A stretch of 64,000 nt of DNA, taken from assembly GCA_904418845.1 (NCBI GenBank), contig CAJFQC010000006.1, positions 38,153 to 102,152 of the forward strand. The letters are read 5' to 3'. The position numbers were made by a program, and so were the translations under genes. Below, one piece after another: positions 7,319 through 16,580 of the stretch; positions within the stretch are counted from its first letter, which is position 1; every line of letters starts with the position of its first letter. Under the pieces are notes generated by a model. The model made no database searches, was not told the origin of the DNA, and saw nothing but the letters and a program-made list of their open reading frames with translations. Origin of the DNA: an uncultured Ruminococcus sp. (GTDB taxonomy: Bacteria; Bacillota; Clostridia; Lachnospirales; Lachnospiraceae).

Positions 7319-9238
7319 TTAGTACAGCTTCGCCCCTGCCGGAATACTGTCATCGAGCATCAGCAGATTCAGTCCTTCGTGTCCGTCATATTCGTACACC
7401 GCACTGATCAGCATCCCCTCTGAGTCGATACCCATCATCTTCCTCGGCGGCAGATTTGTAATCGCCACACAGGTCTTTCCGACCAGTTCCTCCGGCTCAT
7501 AATACTCGTGAATACCGCTTAAAATCGTGCGTTTCCGGTCTGTTCCATCGTTCAGTGTGAACTTCAGGAGCTTCTTACTCTTCGGAACTGCCTCGCATGC
7601 CTCTACCTTTACAACCCGGAAATCGGACTTGCTGAAAGTATCAAAATCAACGATATCCTCAAACAGCGGCTCAACTTTCACCTTGGAAAGATCGAGCTTC
7701 ACAGCAGGTGCGGACTCTTCCGGCCTGTCCGCTTTTTTGCTGTCTGAACCGCCGATGCTCTTCATTGTCGGGAAGAGGAGCACATCACGGATCGCCGCGC
7801 TGTCTGTCATAAGCATGCACATTCTGTCGATACCGAAGCCGATACCGCCTGTCGGCGGCATTCCGATCTCAAGAGCGTTTAAGAAATCCTCATCCGTGGT
7901 GTTCGCTTCCTCATCCCCCTGTGCCAGAAGTTCTTCCTGCGCCTTAAAGCGTGCTCTCTGGTCGATCGGGTCATTGAGCTCAGAGTAAGCGTTCGCCATC
8001 TCCCATCCGTTCATAAAGAACTCGAAACGCTCCACATAATCTGGGTTCTCCGGTTTCTTCTTTGTAAGCGGTGATATCTCGATCGGATGATCCATGACAA
8101 ATGTCGGCTGGATCAGATGCCTCTCCGCAAACTCCTCGAAAAAGAGGGAGAGGATATCGCCCTTTTTGTGGCGCTCTTCAAACTCTACATGGTGCTCTTT
8201 CGCAAGCTCTCTTGCCTGCTCAAGCGTCTCCACCTCATTCCAGTCAACACCCGCGTATTTCTTCACCGCATCTACCATGGTGATACGCTCGAACGGCTTC
8301 CCGAGATCCATCTCCACACCGTTGTAATTGATCTTTGTTGTACCGAGGACTTCCTGCGCCACATGGCGGTACAGGTTCTCTGTCAAGTCCATCATACCGT
8401 TATAGTCTGTGTATGCCTGATACAGCTCCATAAGTGTGAACTCCGGATTATGTCTCGTGTCAAGACCCTCGTTGCGGAACACGCGGCCAATCTCATACAC
8501 CTTCTCCATGCCGCCTACGATCAGTCTCTTCAAGTACAGCTCTAAGGAGATGCGGAGCTTAAAGTCCTCATCCAGCGCGTTGAAATGTGTCTCAAACGGC
8601 CTTGCCGCTGCACCGCCCGCATTGCTTACAAGCATCGGCGTCTCCACTTCCATGAAGCCTTCGCCATCCAGATATCTTCTGATGGCGCTCAGTATTTTTG
8701 AACGTTTGATAAACGTATCCTTCACTTCGGGATTCATAATGAGATCCACATATCTCTGACGGTAGCGGATATCCGTGTTCGTCAGACCGTGGAATTTCTC
8801 GGGAAGGATCTGAAGGCTCTTGGAGAGCAGTTCTATATGAGATGCGTGAATAGACATCTCCCCTGTCTTTGTACGGAACACCTCGCCCTCAATGCCGACT
8901 ATGTCGCCCACATCCAGTTTTTTAAACTCTTTATAATTCTCCTCACCCACGCTGTCCCTTGCCACATAGGACTGGATATTTCCTTTCAGGTCCTGAACAT
9001 TACAGAAGGAAGCTTTTCCCATCACTCTCTTGGACATCATGCGCCCTGCGATGGATACTTTATTTCCTTCCAGCTCATCAAATTGATCTTTGATCTCCTG
9101 GCTGTGATGTGTCTGATCATATTTTGTAATAACAAACGGATCTCTGCCGCTTTGCTGAAGCTCCGCAAGCTTCTCACGGCGCACCTTTCTCAACTGATTC
9201 AGATCCGGCTCCTGCATATTTTTCTGCTCCTGTGCCAC
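7319..9238 (-). CDS. lysS: Lysyl-tRNA synthetase with C-terminal tRNA-binding domain
   Basis: This class II LysRS charges tRNA-Lys. An N-terminal OB fold (about residues 50-150) is followed by the catalytic core. Motif 2 is [15 protein letters not shown] and motif 3 is [13 protein letters not shown]. From about residue 530 there is an extra EMAPII/Arc1p-like tRNA_bind domain ending at the stop, giving 639 residues against about 500 for a plain LysRS. The GTG at 9238 is preferred because AAGGAG lies upstream; an in-frame GTG at 9280 lacks one. It follows greA in the classic dusB-greA-lysS order. Its 3' end is the apparent border of the left element. Confidence 0.96.
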   Translation of the reverse strand: MAQEQKNMQEPDLNQLRKVRREKLAELQQSGRDPFVITKYDQTHHSQEIKDQFDELEGNKVSIAGRMMSKRVMGKASFCNVQDLKGNIQSYVARDSVGEENYKEFKKLDVGDIVGIEGEVFRTKTGEMSIHASHIELLSKSLQILPEKFHGLTNTDIRYRQRYVDLIMNPEVKDTFIKRSKILSAIRRYLDGEGFMEVETPMLVSNAGGAAARPFETHFNALDEDFKLRISLELYLKRLIVGGMEKVYEIGRVFRNEGLDTRHNPEFTLMELYQAYTDYNGMMDLTENLYRHVAQEVLGTTKINYNGVEMDLGKPFERITMVDAVKKYAGVDWNEVETLEQARELAKEHHVEFEERHKKGDILSLFFEEFAERHLIQPTFVMDHPIEISPLTKKKPENPDYVERFEFFMNGWEMANAYSELNDPIDQRARFKAQEELLAQGDEEANTTDEDFLNALEIGMPPTGGIGFGIDRMCMLMTDSAAIRDVLLFPTMKSIGGSDSKKADRPEESAPAVKLDLSKVKVEPLFEDIVDFDTFSKSDFRVVKVEACEAVPKSKKLLKFTLNDGTDRKRTILSGIHEYYEPEELVGKTCVAITNLPPRKMMGIDSEGMLISAVYEYDGHEGLNLLMLDDSIPAGAKLY

Positions 9239-9442
9239 TTTTCTTTCTCCTTCCTCTCGAGCGGCGATTTCCTTCCTCACCCGCCCGGCTTATTCATATT
9301 TTACTGCGTACGTTTTCTGCTCATCTTTTCCGCTTATATTTTGTCGCCTGTCTTTCCGTTTATGTTTTAATGCTGTTTCCGCATCAGCCCTACAAGCGAA
9401 TTCAGACCCCTTATAAAAAGAGGTCTGCATCATGGGCTATGT

Positions 9443-9928
9443 TTACTTTGAACGGCTGATCTCAAGGATCTTGTACTGGATATCTCCTGCCTGTGTCTCC
9501 ACTGTAACAGTATCTCCCGCTTTCTTTCCCATCAGCGCCTGTCCGACCGGGGATTCATTGGAAATCTTGCCTTCTAAGCTGTTCGCCTCTGTAGAGCCGA
9601 CGATCTTAAACTCCATATCCTCGTCATATGTGATGTCAAATACCTTTACTGTGCATCCGACATTGATCTTATCGAGATCAACTTCGTCCTCAACAACCAC
9701 CTCGGCATTTTTCAGGATGTTTTCCAGCTCCTCGATGCGGGCCTCGATATCTCTCTGCTCGTCCTTCGCTGCATCATACTCCGCATTCTCGGAAAGGTCT
9801 CCCTGCTCTCTCGCCTCTTTAATCTTCTCTGCGACTTCCTTTCTCTTAACGACCTTGAGATTCTCAAGTTCATCCTCAAGTGCCTTTAATCCGGCATAAG
9901 TAAGTAATCGTTTCTTCGCCTCTGCCAT
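9443..9928 (-). CDS. greA: Transcription elongation factor GreA
   Basis: This 161-residue protein has the normal GreA length. The N-terminal coiled coil spans about residues 10-75 and carries the tip segment [16 protein letters not shown], with the acidic residues that stimulate RNA cleavage by stalled RNA polymerase. The C-terminal FKBP-like domain contains [20 protein letters not shown]. GreA rescues backtracked polymerase. It lies between dusB (114 bp upstream) and lysS (about 200 bp downstream), a common Clostridia arrangement. A hairpin at 9403-9427 in the greA-lysS gap lacks a T-run. Confidence 0.97.
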   Translation of the reverse strand: MAEAKKRLLTYAGLKALEDELENLKVVKRKEVAEKIKEAREQGDLSENAEYDAAKDEQRDIEARIEELENILKNAEVVVEDEVDLDKINVGCTVKVFDITYDEDMEFKIVGSTEANSLEGKISNESPVGQALMGKKAGDTVTVETQAGDIQYKILEISRSK

Positions 9929-10042
9929 TGGTAATGCTCCCTTTCTGTTTCTTTAATTCTCTGTATATTTCATGCACCGGCTCAAATGCCTTGTACACTT
10001 TTATTCTAGTCTATTTCGCAATTTCAATATTATAACCAAACT

Positions 10043-11002
10043 CTATAGTGATGTCAAGAGATTTTCCAACTCCTGAAAACTCTCTACTAAATTCACTTTT
10101 TCCCTGAGTCTGGCGGCTCCTTTGATCCCTTTTGTATACCATGCCACATGCTTTCTCATCTCTCGTATACCCAGATATTCACCTTTAAATTCGAGCTGTA
10201 ATCCTGCATGTCTTAAGATCATCCGGCGTATCTCATCTTTATCCGGCTGCCGCGGCAGCCCTCCTGATCTTTCCCACTCGCACATCTGAGAAAATATCCA
10301 CGGATTCCCCTGCGCACCCCTGGCGATCATAATGCCGTCGCACCCGGTCTGAAGCGCCAGCTCCTCCGCTTTCTGCGGAGTAGTTATGTCCCCGTTTCCG
10401 ATAACCGGAATGGACACTGCCTCTTTCACCTGTCGGATGATATCCCAGTCTGCTCTGCCGCTGTAATACTGTTCTCTTGTCCTGCCGTGCACCGCTATGG
10501 CGGACGCTCCCGCCTCCTCTATGATCTTCGCGATCTCCACAGCATTTACGTGCTCATCGTCAAATCCTTTTCTTATCTTCACAGTGACCGGTTTTTTGAT
10601 CGACCGCACCAGAGCGCTGACAATCTCATACACCAGTTTTGGTTCTTTCATGAGCGCGGAGCCTTCCCCGTTTCTTACAACTTTGGGGACAGGGCATCCC
10701 ATATTGACGTCTAATATGGCAAATGGGCGCTCTTCAATGCGCTTTGCCATCTCACTCATAATCGTAGGATCAGCTCCAAAGATCTGAAGCGATACCGGCG
10801 GCTCCCCGGGATGAATGGTGAGCAGACTTTCTGTATTGCGGTTATTATACATAATTGCTTTCGCGCTGACCATCTCCATGCACAGAAGCCCTGCGCCCTG
10901 CTCCTTGCACAGCAGACGAAATGGCAGGTCAGTTACACCTGCCATGGGACCGAGTATATATCGGTTTTCAAGTTCTACATTTCCTATCTTAAGTCTCTTC
11001 AT
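10043..11002 (-). CDS. dusB: tRNA-dihydrouridine synthase
   Basis: This 319-residue FMN-dependent Dus enzyme reduces uridines in the tRNA D-loop. The TIM-barrel landmarks are present: GPMAGVTDLPFR near the start, NMGCPVPKVVRNGEGSAL with the catalytic Cys, HGRTREQYYSGRADW, and the FMN-binding GNGDITTPQKA and GCDGIMIARGAQGNPW. The C-terminal helical domain has the usual ending. It is the first of dusB-greA-lysS. The ribosome site is weak and A-rich. Confidence 0.95.
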   Translation of the reverse strand: MKRLKIGNVELENRYILGPMAGVTDLPFRLLCKEQGAGLLCMEMVSAKAIMYNNRNTESLLTIHPGEPPVSLQIFGADPTIMSEMAKRIEERPFAILDVNMGCPVPKVVRNGEGSALMKEPKLVYEIVSALVRSIKKPVTVKIRKGFDDEHVNAVEIAKIIEEAGASAIAVHGRTREQYYSGRADWDIIRQVKEAVSIPVIGNGDITTPQKAEELALQTGCDGIMIARGAQGNPWIFSQMCEWERSGGLPRQPDKDEIRRMILRHAGLQLEFKGEYLGIREMRKHVAWYTKGIKGAARLREKVNLVESFQELENLLTSL

Positions 11003-11047
11003 CTTTTTATATCTTTTCTATTACTTTATATAACTTTCTTTTTTCTG

Positions 11048-11920
11048 CTATTCGCCCGCTATGATCGTATAACTCTGTTCAAATACTTCTCCCGGAGCCA
11101 CCTTGTTGATATTGGGCTTCTCGGAAATTTCCCCTGTAAATCCCACGTCGTCGCAGCGCCCCATCCAAGGCTCCAGACATACAAAGGGCGCGTTTTTCAC
11201 AGACCAGATACCAAAGTTCGGGAATCCGTCACATTTCATGCCCACATACGGGCTTCCATCTTTACGGCACAGCCACACTTCTTTTATCTGTCCCCCGTCA
11301 AAGATCAGAGCATCCCGCTCGAACATCTCCTCGGACAACGGACAGCATTCCCTTGAAAGGTCTAATTTATACACCTTCGAAGGATCAGCCGCAGCCTCTT
11401 TCATATCTATCAGGATATAGTCCAGCGAATCTTGTCCCGGGAATTGTAAGATGTAATCTGCCTTTCCCTCATTTTCTCCGGCAAATCGAAACGCCGGATG
11501 TCCGCCGATCGTAAAATACATCACTTCTTCCCCCGGATTCTTCACTTCCCATTTTACATGGAGTATCTTTTTTTCTAAGGTATATGTCACTGCCAGCTCA
11601 AAATCAAAAGGATAGACTTCTATTGTCTCATCATCGGAAACAAACAGAAAAGATGCTTCTTTCCCTTTCGCGCTAATGCATTTAAACTGATTATCCCTTG
11701 CAAACCCGTGCTGGGATGTCGGATACTGCGTTCCGTTGATCCGTACAGTATTGTGATAGGTTTTTCCTACGTTCGGAAACAGGATCGGCGAATGCCTGTT
11801 CCAATAGGCAGGATCAGCCTCCCACAGAAGCTCAAATCCTCTCTTTTTGTCATAGATCCTCGTCAGTTCCGCTCCCACCGCCGAGATTTCCACGCACAGC
11901 CTTTCATTTTCAAGTTTCAT
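11048..11920 (-). CDS. Aldose 1-epimerase family protein (LacX-like)
   Basis: This 290-residue protein belongs to the galactose-mutarotase-like superfamily, of the LacX/YeaD type. Recognisable segments are GAELTRIYDKKRGFELLW near the start, PILFPNVGK, the QHGFARD histidine motif and GGHPAFR, which supplies the second catalytic His. A Glu near the end (FEQSYTI region) completes the fold. Such enzymes interconvert sugar anomers; the substrate here is not evident. AAAGGAGG precedes the ATG. It sits 45 bp upstream of dusB with no clear terminator between them. Confidence 0.85.
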   Translation of the reverse strand: MKLENERLCVEISAVGAELTRIYDKKRGFELLWEADPAYWNRHSPILFPNVGKTYHNTVRINGTQYPTSQHGFARDNQFKCISAKGKEASFLFVSDDETIEVYPFDFELAVTYTLEKKILHVKWEVKNPGEEVMYFTIGGHPAFRFAGENEGKADYILQFPGQDSLDYILIDMKEAAADPSKVYKLDLSRECCPLSEEMFERDALIFDGGQIKEVWLCRKDGSPYVGMKCDGFPNFGIWSVKNAPFVCLEPWMGRCDDVGFTGEISEKPNINKVAPGEVFEQSYTIIAGE

Positions 11921-11981
11921 CCGTATCCCTCCTTTAAATCCACTTATGCCATCCCCTGGCCCGGCCGGAAGATCAGGCTTT

Positions 11982-13049
11982 TCATTCGGCGCTGCTCTGC
12001 TCTACCTGAACGCACTCATCTATAAGATACCCCATCACTGTCTCGCGCAGAATTGTACTTTTAAGCCTCTCTTCGCCTATCTGTTCTTTATACTCCGCCG
12101 CTTCAAAACCATATTCTTCAGCATACTGAGCAATCTTTTCCTCGTACTGCTCATCAGACAGATTAAGTTTTTCCTTATCCGCAATCAGCTTCACCGCCTC
12201 GTCAAACGCAGCCGCTTCCTGCGCAGACTCTCTGAGCATCTCGTCAAACTCTTCCACTGTCATCATAAACTGTGTTGTGATCATATCCTCCAGTGTTGTA
12301 CCATAGAGCTCCGCCATCTGAGTATACTGCTCTTTTGTCTGCTCGATATGCTTCTCCACGGCATCTTCCGGATATTTCTTTATCTCGACATTTTCCATCA
12401 ATACGCCCCAAACAGCTTCTGTCATTGTGGACTCAATCTGCATATCATTATTTTCCTCGATCTGGCTGCGGATCTCTTCTTTGTATTCGTCCACTGTCTC
12501 TGCCCCTTCGCTGTTGGCTAAGACCCACTCATCCGTCAACTCCGGAATGTTTTCAACAGAGATCTCATTGAGCACAATGTGAAAGTCCGCCACTTTTCCT
12601 GCCATATCCGGCGAATAATTTTCCGGGAATTGGACGGTAATATCAAACTCTTCTCCCGCCTTATGTCCTACGATCTGATCCTCAAACCCTTCATAATCAC
12701 CGTTTGCACCGATATAGGCACCGCTTCCAAGCTGAAGATCCTGTGCCTGTGCTGTTCCGCCGTCAAACGCGACCCCGTCCACAGTTCCCACATAATCTAT
12801 ATTTACCCAGTCCCCCGGCTCAGCCGCCCGGTCTGTCACCGGATTCTTTTCGGCTGACGCCTGAAGATTCGCCTGTATGGTCTGTTCGATCTCCTCATCT
12901 GTCACCTCGTCCGGCGCCTCCGTCTGCGGCACCTCAAGTCCTTTATACTGTTTTACAATCACATATTCATTAGACAATTCATTGCCGCATCCCGCAAGTG
13001 ATACTGCTGTTATCGCGGCAAGCGCCGCCGCAATGATTTTATTTTTCAT
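11982..13049 (-). CDS. Trigger-factor-like lipoprotein (exported FKBP-type foldase)
   Basis: This is a 355-residue lipoprotein with a signal peptide ending in the lipobox SLAGCG. It continues with an FKBP-type peptidyl-prolyl isomerase domain at about residues 75-175 (GDWVNIDYVGTVDGVAFDGG, then GFEDQIVGHKAG), followed by a helical region like the C-terminal domain of trigger factor. Lachnospiraceae commonly encode such an envelope-attached form, thought to help exported proteins fold. The ribosome-bound N-terminal domain of cytoplasmic Tig is absent, so this is not tig itself. The start is the ATG at 13049; a TTG lies just before it. Confidence 0.85.
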   Translation of the reverse strand: MKNKIIAAALAAITAVSLAGCGNELSNEYVIVKQYKGLEVPQTEAPDEVTDEEIEQTIQANLQASAEKNPVTDRAAEPGDWVNIDYVGTVDGVAFDGGTAQAQDLQLGSGAYIGANGDYEGFEDQIVGHKAGEEFDITVQFPENYSPDMAGKVADFHIVLNEISVENIPELTDEWVLANSEGAETVDEYKEEIRSQIEENNDMQIESTMTEAVWGVLMENVEIKKYPEDAVEKHIEQTKEQYTQMAELYGTTLEDMITTQFMMTVEEFDEMLRESAQEAAAFDEAVKLIADKEKLNLSDEQYEEKIAQYAEEYGFEAAEYKEQIGEERLKSTILRETVMGYLIDECVQVEQSSAE

Positions 13050-13079
13050 CAATCTTTTCTCCTCTTTGTCGTAAATGTT

Positions 13080-14555
13080 CTATAAGAGTGGAGACAGCAG
13101 CCTGGAAAACTGCTCCTTCCCTTTAATGATGAGGCTTCTCTCATCATAGACCTTCCTGGTCACCTGCGTGGACTGCGTCATATCATTCTCAAACGCCCTC
13201 TCTAAACGCTGCACGGTCCGCTCGCTGTAAATAACTGCGTTGACTTCGAAGTTCAGCCCGAAGCTGCGGATGTCCATGTTCGCAGTGCCGACACACGCCA
13301 CAAGACCGTCTATGCTCAGTGTCTTTGCATGAAGGAAGCCATTATTGTATACATAACACTTTGCTCCGGCTGCCACCATGTCCCCTATGTAAGAATAGGT
13401 TGCCCAGTAAACAAACGGATGATCCGGCTTGCAGGGCACCATGATGCGCACGTCGATCCCTGATCTGGCAGCGATCTTCAATGCATCTAATATAGATTCA
13501 TCCGGTATGAAATACGGCGTCTGAATGTAAACATGATCCTTCGCACTGTGGATCAGCCTCAGATAGTTGTCGTGGATCGTCTTTGTCTGTGAGTCCGGAC
13601 CGCTGGATATAATCTGTACGGGATCGCGCCCATTCCTCACATACTGAGGGATTTCGAACAGCGTATCTTCAAGAAACAGGTTTTCTTTCGCAGCATAGTT
13701 CCAGTCCAGCACAAAGCGGACCGCCAAAGAAGTCACTGCCGCCCCCTCTATACACAGATGGGTATCCCGCCAATAGCCGAATTTCTTATCTCTTCCAATG
13801 TATTCTCTTCCCACATTGAACCCGCCGACAAAACCGATCCTACCGTCGATAACCACTATCTTTCTGTGGTTGCGGTAATTCACACGAAGCTGGAGCTGTC
13901 CGAGAAGCGCGGGAAAGAACTCGGCGACCATGATTCCTTCTTTCTCCAGGCGTTCCCAGTCTTTGTTCTTCATCGTGCGGCATCCCATACTGTCAAAAAG
14001 GATGCGCACTTCAACGCCCTCTCTTGCCTTCCGGATCAGCACTTTTTCAATCTCGCCCCACAGCTCATCATTTCGGATGATATAATACTGCACGTGGATA
14101 TAGCGCTTTGCCTCCCTCATCTCCTCCATAAGCGCGCGGAACTTCGCTTTTCCATCTGTGTAGATCCTGATGTCATTATTATCCGTCAGCACCGCCTCTC
14201 CGGCCTCCAGATTATAAAGGATCAGATCTTTGAACCTCGCCATCTCCGGATTCGCCAGGCGCAGTCTCTTGTGATAAATCGTCTCCTCCTGCCGACGCAC
14301 GGCGTATTTTAATTCACCTTCTATCTCCTTTGCTTTGAACATCCTGCTCTTATGGAAATCCTGTCCGATAATCAGGTACAGGATAAATCCGAGTATTGGT
14401 ATAAAATACAGCAGAAGCAGCCATGTCCAAACTGTCTGTGGAGATCTCCTCTGGAAAAACACGATGACCAGCGCGAAGAGAATATTGATGATGACAATAT
14501 TGTCCATAATAAAATTATAGACCACCACCGCCCCGCTCCAAATCATTTCTGCCAT
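13080..14555 (-). CDS. cls: Cardiolipin synthase
   Basis: This protein of about 491 residues has two N-terminal membrane helices (NIVIINILFALVIVFF, then LLLYFIPILGFILYLIIG) and two phospholipase-D HKD motifs. They read HRKIVVIDGRIGFVGGFN and HAKTLSIDGLVACVGTANMD. It joins two phosphatidylglycerol molecules to cardiolipin at the membrane. The start at 14555 is chosen because AAAGGAG lies 8 nt upstream. It is divergent from the membrane-anchored gene at 14750 and lies 30 bp upstream of the trigger-factor-like lipoprotein gene. Confidence 0.95.
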   Translation of the reverse strand: MAEMIWSGAVVVYNFIMDNIVIINILFALVIVFFQRRSPQTVWTWLLLLYFIPILGFILYLIIGQDFHKSRMFKAKEIEGELKYAVRRQEETIYHKRLRLANPEMARFKDLILYNLEAGEAVLTDNNDIRIYTDGKAKFRALMEEMREAKRYIHVQYYIIRNDELWGEIEKVLIRKAREGVEVRILFDSMGCRTMKNKDWERLEKEGIMVAEFFPALLGQLQLRVNYRNHRKIVVIDGRIGFVGGFNVGREYIGRDKKFGYWRDTHLCIEGAAVTSLAVRFVLDWNYAAKENLFLEDTLFEIPQYVRNGRDPVQIISSGPDSQTKTIHDNYLRLIHSAKDHVYIQTPYFIPDESILDALKIAARSGIDVRIMVPCKPDHPFVYWATYSYIGDMVAAGAKCYVYNNGFLHAKTLSIDGLVACVGTANMDIRSFGLNFEVNAVIYSERTVQRLERAFENDMTQSTQVTRKVYDERSLIIKGKEQFSRLLSPLL

Positions 14556-14674
14556 GATAAAACTCCTTTTGTTGAAAAACACCTTACCGGCGCTACTCTA
14601 ACAGTATACCTGTTTCCCATCTGAAAAGCAAACCCCAAATATACCTTACGAGGCCCTCAAATGTGCTTAATTGC

Positions 14675-14703
14675 TTGCACTCGCCTGAAAACAATGATAC
14701 AAT
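14675..14703 (+). promoter_or_regulatory. Sigma-A-type promoter for the gene at 14750
   Basis: TTGCAC and TACAAT are 17 bp apart, with the -10 box 46 bp before the GTG start. GCCTGAAAAC occurs inside the spacer (14683-14692) and again at 14711-14720, a possible regulator-binding pair. Confidence 0.65.
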
Positions 14704-14749
14704 ACTACTTGCCTGAAAACGGAAATTTAATATTGAGGAGGATTATACC

Positions 14750-15184
14750 GTGAGTCCATTAACTATTGTACTGATCGTCATCCTCGTACTGCTGGTCATA
14801 GCATGCATTGCCCTTTATATCTTTGGGAAAAGGGCTGAGAAAAAGCAGGCAGAACAGCAGGAACAGATGGATGCTGTGGCACAGACGATCAGCATGCTTG
14901 TCATTGATAAAAAGAAAATGAAACTAAAAGAAGCGGGACTGCCCGCAACTGTCATTGAGAACACACCGAAGTATTTACGCCGGACAAAAGTACCGATCGT
15001 AAAGGCAAAAGTAGGTCCCAGGATCATGACGCTCATGTGTGAGAATAAAGTGTTCGAAGTCATCCCGGTAAAGAAGGAGATCAAAGCGGTCGTAAGCGGT
15101 CTCTACATAACAGGGATCAAGAGTGTAAGAGGCGGATCTATCGAAGCGCCGCCGAAGAAAAAAGGTCTGTTCAAAAGGTCATGA
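14750..15184 (+). CDS. Conserved membrane-anchored protein of unknown function
   Basis: This 144-residue protein starts with a GTG after GAGGAGG. Residues 4-26 form one membrane helix (TIVLIVILVLLVIACIALYI). Then follow a short Gln/Glu-rich coiled segment and a basic beta-rich cytoplasmic domain (about 50-130) ending in a KKKGLFKRS tail. I recall no characterised family. It has its own promoter and a strong terminator, so it is a single-gene unit divergent from cls. The only + strand gene in a 25-kb minus block, it looks intact. Confidence 0.7.
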   Translation: MSPLTIVLIVILVLLVIACIALYIFGKRAEKKQAEQQEQMDAVAQTISMLVIDKKKMKLKEAGLPATVIENTPKYLRRTKVPIVKAKVGPRIMTLMCENKVFEVIPVKKEIKAVVSGLYITGIKSVRGGSIEAPPKKKGLFKRS

Positions 15185-15191
15185 TGCAGGC

Positions 15192-15243
15192 AACGGTGAC
15201 TTTTCCATCTCATCTGAGAACGGAAAAGTCACCGTTATTTTTT
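15192..15243 (+). terminator. Strong intrinsic terminator
   Basis: A perfect 15-bp stem (15192-15206 with 15222-15236) is followed by seven T on the + strand, 8 bp after the stop at 15184. The 3' end of the convergent DUF1934 gene is coded within the right arm. Confidence 0.92.
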
Positions 15244-15686
15244 GACATGATATTCATTTTTATCTCGCAGTCCGCCATGGGCTCATGATTCACGTCAAGC
15301 TCATATCCAACCTGCACATCAATCTTATCTTCACCCACGTTGATCTTCATATTCCTTGTATTAACCCCTACAAGCATCTGTCCGAAGGGCGTGTGGTAAT
15401 ATGTGAGATTCTTCTTATTTCTCTCGAATACCATGTGAGAGCTTGACAGTCCGCTTCTCATAATCTCTACTACATCTGTTCCGGTAATCTTGATCTTGTT
15501 GCGTATGGTCCCTGTCATCCCCTCGACTACTTCATCATAGATAATATAATGTTTGCCGTTACGCAGATAATAGCATGCCGGCGTAACGACTTCAATGCCG
15601 GCATCCCCGCCCTCGTACTCCTGTGCAATGCCGTTCATAATGTCAATATGTTTTCCCGAAATACTGACTAATACGTCTTTTGTCAT
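15210..15686 (-). CDS. DUF1934 protein (YwiB-like calycin fold)
   Basis: This 158-residue protein matches the DUF1934/YwiB family: a beta-barrel of calycin type with the segments YYLRNGKHYIIYDE, GTIRNKIKI and the FERNKKNLTYYHTPFG strand pair. Its role is unknown, although the family is widespread in Firmicutes, often near argS or wall genes. Its ATG overlaps the murI stop (TAATG), so it is translationally coupled to glutamate racemase. Its C-terminal codons form one arm of the terminator of the convergent gene. Confidence 0.85.
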   Translation of the reverse strand: MTKDVLVSISGKHIDIMNGIAQEYEGGDAGIEVVTPACYYLRNGKHYIIYDEVVEGMTGTIRNKIKITGTDVVEIMRSGLSSSHMVFERNKKNLTYYHTPFGQMLVGVNTRNMKINVGEDKIDVQVGYELDVNHEPMADCEIKMNIMSKNNGDFSVLR

Positions 15687-16513
15687 TAATATTCCTCGAT
15701 GTTTACTACATTTGTCGTCGGTACATCAAAGGGCATGACCGTGTTGGCGAACCTTCGGAACTTCTCCGCCGCATCACTCACATAGAATGAGTATCGGCTG
15801 TGCTCTTCTGTTGCCCCGTCGTTTTCCATATCCTGTTCGTGTAAAATCCTTTTTAAATCCATCGCCGTCTCATATGCCGGGTTGACGATCTGTATCTCTT
15901 CGCCCATATACTCGCGGATCTTAGATCTCAGGAGCGGATAATGGGTACATCCCAGTATCATTGCGTCGATATCCGTGCTGCGCATAGATTCCAGATAATA
16001 CTCAATCACTTCCTGTGTCACTGCATGCTCCTTGAAGCCTTCTTCCACAAGAGGGACAAAGAGCGGGCATGCTTTCTCAATGACTGTGACCTCCGGCGCC
16101 ATACCCTGGATAATCTTCGTGTACATCCCGCTCTGTACTGTGGCATCTGTTCCCACGACACCGATTTTACGGTTCTTTGTCGCCTCCACAGCCGCCCTCG
16201 CGCCGGGAATGACCACCCCGATAATCGGGATTCCGAACTCGTCCCTCACTGCATCCAGCGCCAGGGCGCTCGCGGTATTGCAGGCGATCACGATCGCCTT
16301 CACCTGTTTTGTCTTCAGGAAACGGATGATCTGTTCCGAGAAACGGATAATCGTATTCTGTGATTTGCTTCCATATGGAACACGTGCCGTATCTCCAAAA
16401 TACACAATACTTTCATTAGGAAGCTGACGGGAGATCTCCCTTGCTACCGTCAGCCCTCCCACGCCGGAATCAAACACGCCGACAGGCGCTTTCTTCCTGT
16501 TTTCTATACTCAC
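15686..16513 (-). CDS. murI: Glutamate racemase
   Basis: MurI makes D-glutamate for peptidoglycan. The 275-residue protein has the expected motifs: GVFDSGVGGLTVARE, VYFGDTARVPYGSKS, the first catalytic Cys in IACNTASALAL and the second in ILGCTHYPLL. The GTG at 16513 is chosen because AGGAGA lies upstream; an open frame extends to 16564 without a ribosome site. It is 67 bp downstream of pfkA and directly coupled to the DUF1934 gene, giving an apparent dnaE-pfkA-murI-DUF1934 operon. Confidence 0.96.
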   Translation of the reverse strand: MSIENRKKAPVGVFDSGVGGLTVAREISRQLPNESIVYFGDTARVPYGSKSQNTIIRFSEQIIRFLKTKQVKAIVIACNTASALALDAVRDEFGIPIIGVVIPGARAAVEATKNRKIGVVGTDATVQSGMYTKIIQGMAPEVTVIEKACPLFVPLVEEGFKEHAVTQEVIEYYLESMRSTDIDAMILGCTHYPLLRSKIREYMGEEIQIVNPAYETAMDLKRILHEQDMENDGATEEHSRYSFYVSDAAEKFRRFANTVMPFDVPTTNVVNIEEY

Positions 16514-16580
16514 GTTCTGCTCTCTCCTGACTTGGTCTCTCGATATTTCAGCCGCAGCACCCACAACAAGATATCCGTCC

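Noticed and set aside
9403..9427. Hairpin between greA and lysS as a terminator
   Set aside because: A 10-bp stem with one mismatch exists, but no T-run follows on the minus strand, and greA-lysS is a common operon.
11982..13049. Calling the FKBP-type lipoprotein the cytoplasmic trigger factor (tig)
   Set aside because: It has a lipobox signal peptide and lacks the ribosome-binding N-terminal domain.
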